From Flavobacteriales bacterium (GTDB taxonomy: Bacteria > Bacteroidota > Bacteroidia > Flavobacteriales > BACL11): DNA of 15,326 nt. Position numbers and translations under genes: made by a program. The stretch's first letter is position 1; each line of letters starts with the position of its first letter. A model generated the notes under the pieces. That model was not told the DNA's origin and did no database searches. It was given only the letters and a program-made list of their open reading frames with translations. The DNA lies in NCBI GenBank assembly GCA_012960835.1, contig DUAL01000173.1, positions 1-15,326 of the forward strand, in the 5' to 3' direction. Shown here piece by piece: positions 1 to 8,131 of the stretch.

Positions 1-161
1 GTTCCATCTTCATATGTAACACCATGGACATTCACATTTGTTGTTCCTATGCGTACTCCAAAATCTATATCTGGATCATTTGTTGGGTCAGATGCGATTA
101 AAGATTGATTTACTGTAAATTTTAATACAAAATCTTTCGATATACTATCTGTTGTTAACAT
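1..161 (-). CDS. Partial hypothetical protein (left edge), possible fragment of a surface protein
   Basis: On the minus strand a frame is open from 197 to the left edge, with the first ATG at 159-161 and a stop at 198-200. The visible 53 residues are rich in Asp, Thr, Asn and Val (for example DPTNDPDIDFGVRIGTTNVN). This looks like beta-rich extracellular protein and not random out-of-frame sequence. There is no signal peptide after the ATG and no ribosome binding site before it. Coding-like residues (YSNGYG) continue upstream of the ATG, so this may be the 5'-broken remnant of a larger secreted protein. It is divergent from the polysaccharide operon. The family is not recognised. A spurious open frame is possible because only 161 bases are visible. 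Confidence 0.4.
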   Translation of the reverse strand, partial: MLTTDSISKDFVLKFTVNQSLIASDPTNDPDIDFGVRIGTTNVNVHGVTYEDG

Positions 162-181
162 ACCATAACCATTACTATAAT
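152..181 (+). promoter_or_regulatory. Candidate sigma70 promoter of the first polysaccharide operon
   Basis: TTGTTA at 152-157 (4 of 6 matches to the -35 consensus) is followed after 18 bases by a perfect TATAAT at 176-181. Transcription would start near 188, leaving a leader of about 20 bases before the ATG at 211. It overlaps the start of the minus-strand frame at the left edge. Perfect -10 boxes arise often by chance in DNA this AT-rich, so the support is its position before the first gene of a same-strand operon. Confidence 0.4.
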
Positions 182-210
182 ATAGATTTATATGATATTA
201 AAATCTAATC

Positions 211-1473
211 ATGAAATTAATCAATAAAAATTTGACTATTATTGTGTCGACAGGACAAGGTAGATTGCACTTATTAGAGAGTGCACAGTCTTTAAATAAT
301 AAAGATATTCAGGTAAAAGTTATTACGGGATGGTTGCCATCAAAGTATATACCCAATGTGTTGATTGATTTTTTTGGTTTTTTTCTTGGCAGGAGTAAAT
401 TATCTGTCGGCCTAAGAAAAAGAAATTTGTACAATATTAAATCAACCCATATTTTTAGTTGTTGGAAATCTGAATTTTTGATACAGATATTGTTCTTATT
501 ATCTAGTATTGGAGTTCTTAAAAGAGATTTAGCAGCCACCATAGGCTGGAAAATGTTTGGATATGAATCAAGAAAATATATCAAACAAGCTGATATATTC
601 CATGTTAGGAGTGGTTCGGGACAAGGAAATGCCATAAAAAAAGCAAAAGAAAATGGAATGAAAGTTGTGGTGGATCATAGTATTGCCCACCCTTTAGAGC
701 TGTATCAACAATTATTAAAGGCAAATAATGGGCACAGTAAGGATATTGATTTTGGAGAGGATAGTCGATTCTGGAATATGGTATTAAAAGACTGCCATGA
801 TGCTGATTTGATACAAGTTAATTCCACGTATGTAAAGGATAGTTTTGTTAAAAATGGATTTGATGCAGATAAGTTAAGGGTGGTTCATTTGGGTGTAAGG
901 CAAGATTTTCTGAGTATTAAGACAAATTACGCTATTCAAGGAGTTCCGAATATTTTATTTACAGGCGGGTTTGGACTTAGAAAAGGTGCAAACATTATTA
1001 TAAAAACTGTATCTGAACTTAATAGAATGGGTGTAAGGTTTAATCTTAATATTGTGGGTTCGATAATGAACGATTTATCTATCCCTAGTGAGTTTTCCGA
1101 CCTTCCAAATGTAAAGATGCATGGTCACGTTGAGCAAGATAAATTAAAAGCTTTTTTCTTGTCTTCTGATTTGTATATTTTCCCTTCGTATTGCGAGGGT
1201 TCAGCTCAATCTTTAAAAGAGGCAATGGCGGCAGGGCTACCTGTCATAGCAACCAAACAGGGCGGTGCACCGATTATAGATCGAGAAAATGGCATTATTA
1301 TATTAGATGATTCGGTTGATGAACTCATCCAATCTATTGTCGAATTATTGGGTAATGAGAGTCTAAGGGCTGAGATTGGGAAAAATGCAAGCAGTACGAT
1401 TGGTAGTAATCATACGTGGGATAAGTATGCTTATAATACATTGAAGATATATAAAGAATTATTAACCAAATAG
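211..1473 (+). CDS. Glycosyltransferase family 4 (GT-B fold)
   Basis: A 420-residue protein with the two-domain layout of GT4 (Glycos_transf_1) enzymes, which move a sugar from a nucleotide-sugar donor to the growing lipid-linked repeat unit on the cytoplasmic face of the inner membrane. The C-terminal donor domain begins near residue 245 (NILFTGGFGLRKGANIIIK). It carries the E-x7-E signature as E329 and E337 in EGSAQSLKEAMAAGLPVIAT, normal for retaining GT4 enzymes. The N-terminal half holds a His-containing stretch (VVDHSIAHP, about residue 155) that often lies in the acceptor cleft. No Shine-Dalgarno site precedes the ATG, as for several genes here. It is the first gene of an eight-gene plus-strand operon. 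The family is clear; donor and acceptor sugars cannot be read from sequence. Confidence 0.9.
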   Translation: MKLINKNLTIIVSTGQGRLHLLESAQSLNNKDIQVKVITGWLPSKYIPNVLIDFFGFFLGRSKLSVGLRKRNLYNIKSTHIFSCWKSEFLIQILFLLSSIGVLKRDLAATIGWKMFGYESRKYIKQADIFHVRSGSGQGNAIKKAKENGMKVVVDHSIAHPLELYQQLLKANNGHSKDIDFGEDSRFWNMVLKDCHDADLIQVNSTYVKDSFVKNGFDADKLRVVHLGVRQDFLSIKTNYAIQGVPNILFTGGFGLRKGANIIIKTVSELNRMGVRFNLNIVGSIMNDLSIPSEFSDLPNVKMHGHVEQDKLKAFFLSSDLYIFPSYCEGSAQSLKEAMAAGLPVIATKQGGAPIIDRENGIIILDDSVDELIQSIVELLGNESLRAEIGKNASSTIGSNHTWDKYAYNTLKIYKELLTK

Positions 1474-1481
1474 TCCGATTT

Positions 1482-2678
1482 ATGAAAATTAAAAAGAGCT
1501 CAACATTAATGTTTCTGTATGCAATAACAGCAAGATTGCATATTGATTTTATTGGGAGATTGATGGCATCAGAGATATTAGCAATCATTCAATTGTCCTT
1601 TGTTAATATTTCCTCTGTATTTAAAAAAAATAAAGCGCTAAGAATTATTACCTATTGGGTATTGGTGTTATTAATTGCACAGGTGGTAAGCGATATTTAC
1701 AATAACTCTAGTGTGACTACTAGTTTAAAAGGGGTTTCGGTTCTAGTATTCATGATGGTTTCAGTTGTATTTTTTATTGCTCAACTAACAAAAAATAAAA
1801 AATCTATTTTTTTCTATTTTTTTGGGATGAGTGTTATAGCGCTGTTTTTACCAGATTACCCGTATAAATCAATTTCTCACCCACAATTTTTTAAAGTCTC
1901 AATTTTTCCAATAATAATACCGCTAGTATTGACTGCTTCATATTTTTCATATAAAAAATATCATTTAACTGCTTATCTATTTATATTAATTACCTTTATT
2001 GCTTTTATGTTTGATTCTAGGTCATACGGCTTAATATTTTTAATTAGTGCTGTAATTTTATACCTGTATGAAATTGATTTTCGCCCCAACCCTAAAAAAA
2101 CACTATTATCATTTTTTATACTAACGAGTATCTTTTATTCAATGTATGCACTTTATGTTCATAATGTTATTAGTGGAAATATTTCTGGTCCATCAACTCA
2201 ACAAATATTAAAACTTGATAACCCATTTAATCCAATTGAATTGTTGCAATATGGCAGGGTAGATACATTTGTTGGCATTAAAGCGGCAATGGACAAACCT
2301 ATGATGGGGCATGGGTACATGCCTATAGATCATAATCGTCACTATATTGAAATTAAAGAAGAAATGCTTAGAAAAAGTATTAATCAGCAAAGTGCGTTAA
2401 TACCAGTTCATTCAGTCATAATTGGCGCATGGGTTTATGCTGGTATCATTGGCTTGGTTGCAATAATAAGCATTTATAGCTACTTAATTATTTTATTTTA
2501 TCAAATATATTTATCTAGATCTTTTGATAGATATATGCCAATTTTAATTTTTTCAGTGGTAATGATGACGTGGAATATGTTGTTCTCTCCCTATGGGCAT
2601 TTAAGAACTACTATTCCAATTATCATTGCACTACTTTTAGCCTTAAGTCAACAAAAGGAAAATTCTAATTTTTCATGA
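1482..2678 (+). CDS. O-antigen/polysaccharide polymerase (Wzy-like membrane protein)
   Basis: A 398-residue, very hydrophobic protein with about 10-12 predicted membrane segments, the usual size and shape of Wzy polymerases and the related WaaL ligases. A large hydrophilic loop, probably periplasmic, spans about residues 225-310. It contains the pattern seen in the Wzy_C/O-antigen ligase family: an Arg in GRVDTFVGIKAAMDKP (R259), then GHGYMP, then PVHS (H310), followed by a Gly-rich helix (YAGIIGLVAI). Wzy joins undecaprenyl-diphosphate-linked repeat units in the periplasm. It starts 8 bases after the first GT4 gene and overlaps the next gene by four bases (ATGA). Polymerase is preferred over ligase because the gene sits inside a glycosyltransferase operon and the window also encodes a Wzz-like partner. 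Wzy sequences diverge widely, so no specific symbol is given. Confidence 0.8.
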   Translation: MKIKKSSTLMFLYAITARLHIDFIGRLMASEILAIIQLSFVNISSVFKKNKALRIITYWVLVLLIAQVVSDIYNNSSVTTSLKGVSVLVFMMVSVVFFIAQLTKNKKSIFFYFFGMSVIALFLPDYPYKSISHPQFFKVSIFPIIIPLVLTASYFSYKKYHLTAYLFILITFIAFMFDSRSYGLIFLISAVILYLYEIDFRPNPKKTLLSFFILTSIFYSMYALYVHNVISGNISGPSTQQILKLDNPFNPIELLQYGRVDTFVGIKAAMDKPMMGHGYMPIDHNRHYIEIKEEMLRKSINQQSALIPVHSVIIGAWVYAGIIGLVAIISIYSYLIILFYQIYLSRSFDRYMPILIFSVVMMTWNMLFSPYGHLRTTIPIIIALLLALSQQKENSNFS

Positions 2679-3814
2679 AGATATGCTTTTTAACCACGGG
2701 AGATATTGTTTCAATAGGGCAAATTAAACGTGCCACAGGCATGGCTGTACCATTAGCTGATTTAGGTGTAGAGGTTTCTATAGTGTTGTTAGATACAATT
2801 AATAATAGAGCCCGAGTTAAGTTAGAGTGTCCTGAGGCAAATATCTTGTGGTTTAGTCAGTCAAATATGTTGTTAGAGGTAATGCAAAAGAATAGGCTGA
2901 TAAAGAAGTTAAACCCTGATTTAGTTTACGTTAGTACTTTTGGTTTTAGAAACTTTATTCTAGATATTTTGAGTAAACGTAGGACTTATGTTGTGGAGCA
3001 TTCAGAGTTAGGGTCGTCATTTAAAGACTCTACTTTGCTAAAGCGTTCGTCCGTGTTAATGTTAGAGCACGTTTCTATACTACTATTTTCTGGGCATATT
3101 GTAGCCAGTATGTATTTAAAAAAACATTTTGAGAGTCATGGCATAACATCTTTCTTAGGAAAGAGAAAGATTTTGTATTCACCATATGCATATTCAACAC
3201 AATTGAATAAGGTAGATGTTGAGTTATCGAATTTGCTAAAAAAACAGATTAAAGGCAGAAAAGTCATTACCTATATGGGAACGCTTGTTAGAAACTATGG
3301 CATATTTGAGATAATAAAGGCAGTTGAACAACTAACAAAAAAATATAATAATTTTTTATTAGTTGTGATTGGTGGGGGTGTTGATAAAGATTTTATGCTA
3401 AGCGAAATTAGAAGTAAAAATCTAGATAATTACGTACATGTAGCTGGATATGTAGATGAAAAATATTTGGCCACCTATTTTTTGGTTACTGATGTTTTTA
3501 TTGCGCCATTAAAAAATACAATTCAAGATTGGGCAAGATGCCCAAGCAAAATTTTTATGTATTTGCCCTTTAATAAGCCAATAGTTACTTGTGACATAGG
3601 AGAGTCAAGAGTTTTATTTTCAGAACAAGATTTTTTCTATCAGCCTGAAGATGCTAAATCAATGGCTAATGCATTGAGCAATGCGATGGCTATAGAAAAA
3701 GATTGGGAGGCGCATATTGACGTAAATTTACACACGTGGGATTATCGAGCGGGGGATTTTCTTAATTGGGTATCTGTTAATTGGGGGGTAGTGAATGAGC
3801 AATCAGTCGACTGA
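2675..3814 (+). CDS. Glycosyltransferase family 4-like (GT-B), lacking the classical E-x7-E
   Basis: A 379-residue GT-B protein. The N-terminal domain starts with a Rossmann strand and glycine-rich turn (MKICFLTTGDIVSIGQIKR). The C-terminal domain begins near 196 (KVITYMGTLVRNYGIFEIIKAV) with the GT4 strand VVIGGG, then RCPSKIFMYLPFNKPIVT at R288-T305. That block replaces the usual E-x7-E and matches the GT4 subgroup with P-S-K-x-F-x-Y before the helix, so donor-phosphate contacts are probably kept by other residues. It is predicted to add one sugar of the repeat unit at the cytoplasmic membrane face. The ATG overlaps the stop of the polymerase gene (ATGA), suggesting translational coupling, and the 3' end overlaps the next gene by 20 bases. 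The donor sugar is unknown. Confidence 0.85.
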   Translation: MKICFLTTGDIVSIGQIKRATGMAVPLADLGVEVSIVLLDTINNRARVKLECPEANILWFSQSNMLLEVMQKNRLIKKLNPDLVYVSTFGFRNFILDILSKRRTYVVEHSELGSSFKDSTLLKRSSVLMLEHVSILLFSGHIVASMYLKKHFESHGITSFLGKRKILYSPYAYSTQLNKVDVELSNLLKKQIKGRKVITYMGTLVRNYGIFEIIKAVEQLTKKYNNFLLVVIGGGVDKDFMLSEIRSKNLDNYVHVAGYVDEKYLATYFLVTDVFIAPLKNTIQDWARCPSKIFMYLPFNKPIVTCDIGESRVLFSEQDFFYQPEDAKSMANALSNAMAIEKDWEAHIDVNLHTWDYRAGDFLNWVSVNWGVVNEQSVD

Positions 3815-5147
3815 AAATCTCAAAACTTATAGATTAACCAAGCCCAAAAAACACCATTTTTTTGGTTTTCATGATTTATTGATTAGCAATAAAAAAGGAG
3901 ACAAGGTGTTGTCATTACAGGTTGATGATATCGATCATCCGCCACGAATTGGACAAAAAGCTAATATTGGTTTTATTGACGATGATAGTAACGAATTTCA
4001 TTATATTGCTAGTACAACGGCATGGAATTTTCCACAAGGCGCAAGACTTCAGTGGGTTGGCGATACTGATAAAATTATTTTTAATGATAAAGTTGGTGAA
4101 GATTGGGGTGCAAGATTATTTGATGCCAATAGTAAGCTTGAGGTTGATAATTTCCCATATCCTATCCATGTCCTGGATGCAGATTCAATGACGGGGTTTT
4201 CTATTAATTATTCAAGGTTGCATAGGCTTGGTGGATATGGCTATATTGGCTTTGATGATAAGTATAAGGATGCGGGAGCACCAATTCATGATGGAATAAA
4301 TAAAATCAACTTAATTACCAAAAGAGTAGAGTTGATTGTTTCAATAGCCGATATTGCTAATTTTGAAATGAGTCAGGGAAGTGGCCATCATTATTTAACA
4401 CATTTATCATTAAACCCGTCATGCACTAGAATTGCTTTTTTGCATAGATATAGACTTGAAGATGGTGGCGAGATGACACGATTAATGACACTTGGCGTAG
4501 ATGGGTCAGATTTAAAGTGTTTAATATTGGGCTTTTTAAGCCATTTTGATTGGAAAAAAGATGGGCAGATTTTGATATGGGGAAGAAAAAATCAGGCAAT
4601 TGCAAATTTGCGAGACAGTAAGCTTTTATCTAATTCAGTGTTATCAAAAGTGATTAAACTTGTTAAGCCAATTGTACGAAAAGTAATAGGCAGTTCAAAT
4701 ATCATGAGTATGCATTTTATGTTGATCAATGAGAGTAATCAACAAGTAGAGCAAATCTCGCACGATGTTATTAATTCTGATGGCCATCCTATGATTAATC
4801 CAATTAATAGAGATTGGATGATAAATGACACTTATCCTAATAAGGAAGGTGTTAGGTTTCTAATGCTGTATAACTTTAAAACCAATACAAGGGTTGATTT
4901 AGGAAAATATAGAATGTTAGATAAGGTGCCAAATACCAAAATTGTTGAAGAATTTTCATTAGTGCTTGACCCTTCGATTAGATCAGTATTTAAGGCAGAA
5001 CAATATGCTTTTACAAGGAGTGGGTTGCACTGTGATTTGCACCCAAGATGGTTGGCAGATGGGAAATCTGTTGCATTTGACTCTATACATGAAGGAATGA
5101 GGCAAATTTATATAATAGATGTTTCCAATATATTGGAAGGCAGTTAA
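3795..5147 (+). CDS. TolB/oligogalacturonate-lyase-like beta-propeller protein of polysaccharide locus
   Basis: A 450-residue protein without signal peptide or membrane segment. Repeated strand-turn units such as HPRWLADGKSVAFDS and NPSCTRIAFLHR resemble the blades of TolB/PD40 beta-propellers. Conserved-looking blocks are HHFFGFHD (20-27), WNFPQGARLQW (77-87), GHHYLTH (197-203), DGHPMINP around H331, and LHCDLHPRW with H412 and H416. The His distribution recalls oligogalacturonate lyase (Pectate_lyase22), where several His and a Gln bind a metal at the propeller centre; that link is inference. The start is set by a strong GGGG-rich ribosome binding site just before the ATG, inside the end of the preceding glycosyltransferase gene. 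It is followed with a one-base overlap by the methyltransferase. It could be a lyase, a sugar-modifying enzyme or a non-catalytic scaffold. Confidence 0.65.
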   Translation: MSNQSTENLKTYRLTKPKKHHFFGFHDLLISNKKGDKVLSLQVDDIDHPPRIGQKANIGFIDDDSNEFHYIASTTAWNFPQGARLQWVGDTDKIIFNDKVGEDWGARLFDANSKLEVDNFPYPIHVLDADSMTGFSINYSRLHRLGGYGYIGFDDKYKDAGAPIHDGINKINLITKRVELIVSIADIANFEMSQGSGHHYLTHLSLNPSCTRIAFLHRYRLEDGGEMTRLMTLGVDGSDLKCLILGFLSHFDWKKDGQILIWGRKNQAIANLRDSKLLSNSVLSKVIKLVKPIVRKVIGSSNIMSMHFMLINESNQQVEQISHDVINSDGHPMINPINRDWMINDTYPNKEGVRFLMLYNFKTNTRVDLGKYRMLDKVPNTKIVEEFSLVLDPSIRSVFKAEQYAFTRSGLHCDLHPRWLADGKSVAFDSIHEGMRQIYIIDVSNILEGS

Positions 5148-5866
5148 TGAAAAGTAACGCAGAGTTAGTTGAGAATTATCGTGATTATTATAAGAAATCT
5201 GAAAGAAAGTGGAGAGAGTTGTGCGCTAAAGAAAAATCAGATCATATCTTAACATTGTGTAAAAATAAAGAATTTAATCGAGTTCTTGAAATTGGTGCTG
5301 GAGAAGGTGCGGTCTTACAAGAGCTTTCTAAACGGAATTTTTCAAAAAAGCTATACGCCCTAGAAATATCTGATTCTGCTGTTGATTGTATTAACAATAG
5401 AGACATTCCACAGCTAAAGAAAGCTGGTTTGTTTGATGGTTATAATACTAAATATCAAGATAAATATTTTGACCTTGTTATATTGAGTCATGTAATAGAG
5501 CACGTAGAACACCCGAGGTTGTTGTTGTATGAGGCAAGAAGAATTGCAAAATATGTTTTTGTAGAGGTCCCTCTTGAAGATAATCATTCAATGAGAGATA
5601 ATTTTAAATTTGATACGGTTGGTCATTTAAATTACTATAATTCAAAAACTATAAAGTTTCTTCTCCAGTCTTCGGGTTTACGAGTAATTAAGCAGTCAAT
5701 TTCGAATCCTAGTAAAGAAGTTTTTAAGTTTCAACAGGGAAAAATTGGCCTTATTAAGTATTACATCAAGGAAATCATGCTTAAGTTATTTCCTAATGCT
5801 GCACCAAATATTTTTACCTACCAATCATTTATTTTGACAGAAAGTAAAGACAAACTTTATAGTTAA
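5147..5866 (+). CDS. SAM-dependent class I methyltransferase
   Basis: A 239-residue protein with a class I methyltransferase core (Methyltransf_11/23 type). Motif I is VLEIGAGEG at 46-54, which binds SAM. An acidic residue at the end of strand 2 (E73 in YALEIS) should hold the SAM ribose. The post-motif region FDLVILSHVIEHVEHP at 108-123 is typical of the Methyltransf_11/23 group. The C-terminal 90 residues are basic and probably shape the acceptor site. Given its place among glycosyltransferases, it most likely O-methylates a sugar of the repeat unit or caps the chain; lipid or small-molecule substrates are not excluded. A GGAAGG ribosome binding site lies in the end of the propeller gene, and the ATG shares one base with that gene's TAA. 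The close pairing with the propeller gene suggests joint expression. Confidence 0.85.
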   Translation: MKSNAELVENYRDYYKKSERKWRELCAKEKSDHILTLCKNKEFNRVLEIGAGEGAVLQELSKRNFSKKLYALEISDSAVDCINNRDIPQLKKAGLFDGYNTKYQDKYFDLVILSHVIEHVEHPRLLLYEARRIAKYVFVEVPLEDNHSMRDNFKFDTVGHLNYYNSKTIKFLLQSSGLRVIKQSISNPSKEVFKFQQGKIGLIKYYIKEIMLKLFPNAAPNIFTYQSFILTESKDKLYS

Positions 5867-5871
5867 TATCG

Positions 5872-7026
5872 ATGCGCGTCAATATTCAACAGCCTGCCTT
5901 ACCCAATTATCGTCATGCGCTTTTCAAGCAACTATCAAAACAGGTGGATATTGATTTATGCGTATATTATTCGAGCGTCGACCACACTTTGCCAAACGTT
6001 GTAACTAATGATTACAAATCAAAATATTATCCAATACATCGATTTCACATATTCAAGAAATATTATTTTTTGTGGCATTCACCCCAATGGTTCTGCTCGT
6101 CTAAAGTAGTATCAGATGTTGTTATTCTATCTTGGGACCTGCATTATCTTAGTTTGTTACCATCAATTCTACGAGCCAGATTTAATCGTATTCCTGTGAT
6201 TCTATGGGGTCATGGGTTTTCAAAAAATGACAATTGGTTTAAAAGCAATATTAGGCGATGGGTTTCGAAGCTTTCATCTAGTATTATTTTGTATGATTAT
6301 CATACTGCGGAAGCATACATTAAGCTTGGGTTTAATAATAGTAGAATCTTTGTCGCTCCTAATTCTATAGATCAGTCTGTAATAAGTATGTCAAAGAAGT
6401 ATTGGGGCCAGTGTGAAAGCAAACTACAGTCTTTTCAAAAAGAAAACAAGATCGACACTGAAGCTACTATTGTTTATATAGGTAGAGTATATTTTGAGAA
6501 TCGACTTGATACTTTGATAAGGGCTTTGTCTAGAATGAAGTGTAATTTCCCAAGTATAAAGCTAATCGTAATAGGTGCAGGTGATATTGAAATAGCTAAG
6601 TTGAAGAGTTTATCAGAAAGAATAGGAGTGTCTGAAAATATACTTTGGGCTGGTGCTATTTATAATGAACAAGATATAGCAAAATGGATGCTGTCATCAA
6701 CGATTTTTTGTTATCCAGAAAATATAGGTTTAAGCATTATGCATGCTTTTGGGTATGGTCTTCCAGTTATTGCTAGTGATAATATAAAATCTCATAACCC
6801 TGAAATCCACTCTTTAAAGCCTAATATTAATGGTCTGCTCTATGAAAATAACTCTTTAGATAGTTTAGTTTCTACTTTAACCAAAGTATTGAGTGACAAG
6901 ATTCATTGCAAGGTTCTATCTAAAAATGCTTTAGAAACTGTTGAGCAGGAGTTTAATATCAATCAAATGGTATTTGGGTTCAAACAAGCAATTGATTATC
7001 CATATTTTAAAAAAAATGAACAATAA
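5872..7026 (+). CDS. Glycosyltransferase family 4 (GT-B), variant E-x7-H motif
   Basis: A 384-residue GT-B enzyme. The N-terminal acceptor domain starts MRVNIQQPALPNYRHALF, as in GT4 proteins of O-antigen loci. The donor domain begins near 200 (ATIVYIGRVYFENRLDTLIRA), with VIGAGD near 240. The usual E-x7-E region reads PENIGLSIMHAFGYGLPVIAS: the first Glu is E283 and the second is replaced by H291. This Glu-to-His form occurs in a recognised GT4 subgroup (pattern GL-x-x-x-H-x-x-x-x-G-x-PV), so the enzyme is probably active. It starts 6 bases after the methyltransferase without a clear ribosome binding site, and its last 11 bases overlap the start of the next glycosyltransferase gene. Donor sugar unknown. 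Confidence 0.87.
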   Translation: MRVNIQQPALPNYRHALFKQLSKQVDIDLCVYYSSVDHTLPNVVTNDYKSKYYPIHRFHIFKKYYFLWHSPQWFCSSKVVSDVVILSWDLHYLSLLPSILRARFNRIPVILWGHGFSKNDNWFKSNIRRWVSKLSSSIILYDYHTAEAYIKLGFNNSRIFVAPNSIDQSVISMSKKYWGQCESKLQSFQKENKIDTEATIVYIGRVYFENRLDTLIRALSRMKCNFPSIKLIVIGAGDIEIAKLKSLSERIGVSENILWAGAIYNEQDIAKWMLSSTIFCYPENIGLSIMHAFGYGLPVIASDNIKSHNPEIHSLKPNINGLLYENNSLDSLVSTLTKVLSDKIHCKVLSKNALETVEQEFNINQMVFGFKQAIDYPYFKKNEQ

Positions 7027-8131
7027 AGTAACAGTTATTCATACTGTAGGAAAGCTATTCAAGTACAGCGGTGTTACTGATGTAATTCTACATTCTTCTA
7101 GTGTAATAGCATCAGAAGGACACGAAGTTATTGTACTTGCTTGGGATGATTATGACTCAGTTGATGTAAACTTGTTTCATGATAAAGTAACCGTAATATT
7201 GTTAGCCAACCAAGGGAGTGTTTTTTATAAATTATGGCGTTATTCAAAGACGCTAGTTAAGCTTGTTAAAACAAATAGAAATACTGTAATTCACAATCAT
7301 GGTTTGTGGCAAGAGTCTAATATTTCTTCAGGTATTGTATCCAAAATATACGGCGTGCCATTGGTGATTAGTCCGCATGGCATGCTTGAATCATGGTCGA
7401 TGAACCATAATAAATATAAAAAAATATTGCCGTGGTTTTTATACCAAAGACTATTATTAAAATACGCAAAATATATTCACGCTTGTTCTATTATTGAGAA
7501 AAATAATATCTTAAAAATAATTTCTAATGCTGATATTTGGATAAATACTTTGGGTGTGTGTATTACACCCCTACAGAATAAATCTGCATCAAAAAATGTT
7601 TTATTTTTTTCACGCATCCATCCAAAAAAAGGGGTGATGGAGTTGGTTAAAACTTGGAAAATATTAGATTCAACTGATTGGACGTTATCTATTGTTGGGC
7701 CAGGAGAGGAGAAATACTTAAAATCTATTAACGATTATATTAAACAAAATAATATGGATGGTAACGTGAAAGTAATTGGTGCACTTTATGGTGAGGATAA
7801 GCAAGATGTGTTTAGGAAGTCGTCCTTATTTGTTTTACCAACATATTCTGAAAATTTTGGTATAGTTGTTGCTGAAGCATTTATGGAGCGTCTACCAGTC
7901 ATCACAACTAATGCTACACCATGGGTCGGTTTAGATAAAAGAGGATGTGGATGGACAATTCATCCTACTGAAAATGACCTGTTATTAACACTACAAGAAG
8001 CGATGAAGTTAGAGGTTGCTGAACTTAATAAAATGGGAGAAATTGGACGAGACTGGATGATAGATAAATTTTCCTGGGAAGTGTTTGGAAAAAAATCTTT
8101 AGAACTATACCAAAAAATTATTTTAAAATGA
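7016..8131 (+). CDS. Glycosyltransferase family 4 (GT-B, classical E-x7-E)
   Basis: A 371-residue GT4 enzyme when started at the ATG at 7016. That start gives MNNKVTVIHTVGKL, a normal first Rossmann strand, and an 11-base overlap with the previous gene. An in-frame ATG at 6941 would add 25 residues unlike the family and overlap by 86 bases, so it is not used. Visible signatures are SPHGMLESW at about 119-127 (acceptor-domain PHGML, common in colanic-acid-type GT4 enzymes), FFSRIHPKKGVMELV at the start of the donor domain, the strand SIVGPGEE, and E279/E287 in ENFGIVVAEAFMERLPVITT as the E-x7-E pair. It is predicted to act at the cytoplasmic membrane on the lipid-linked repeat unit. The stop overlaps the next start (ATGA). 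Confidence 0.9.
   Translation: MNNKVTVIHTVGKLFKYSGVTDVILHSSSVIASEGHEVIVLAWDDYDSVDVNLFHDKVTVILLANQGSVFYKLWRYSKTLVKLVKTNRNTVIHNHGLWQESNISSGIVSKIYGVPLVISPHGMLESWSMNHNKYKKILPWFLYQRLLLKYAKYIHACSIIEKNNILKIISNADIWINTLGVCITPLQNKSASKNVLFFSRIHPKKGVMELVKTWKILDSTDWTLSIVGPGEEKYLKSINDYIKQNNMDGNVKVIGALYGEDKQDVFRKSSLFVLPTYSENFGIVVAEAFMERLPVITTNATPWVGLDKRGCGWTIHPTENDLLLTLQEAMKLEVAELNKMGEIGRDWMIDKFSWEVFGKKSLELYQKIILK

Noticed and set aside
3922..4191. 89-residue plus-strand open frame inside the propeller gene
   Set aside because: It is out of frame with the propeller gene and no independent signals support it.
6941..7015. 25-residue N-terminal extension of the GT4 gene from an upstream in-frame ATG
   Set aside because: It lies wholly within the preceding gene, would overlap it by 86 bases and does not look like the start of a Rossmann domain. 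The ATG at 7016 gives the normal family N-terminus.
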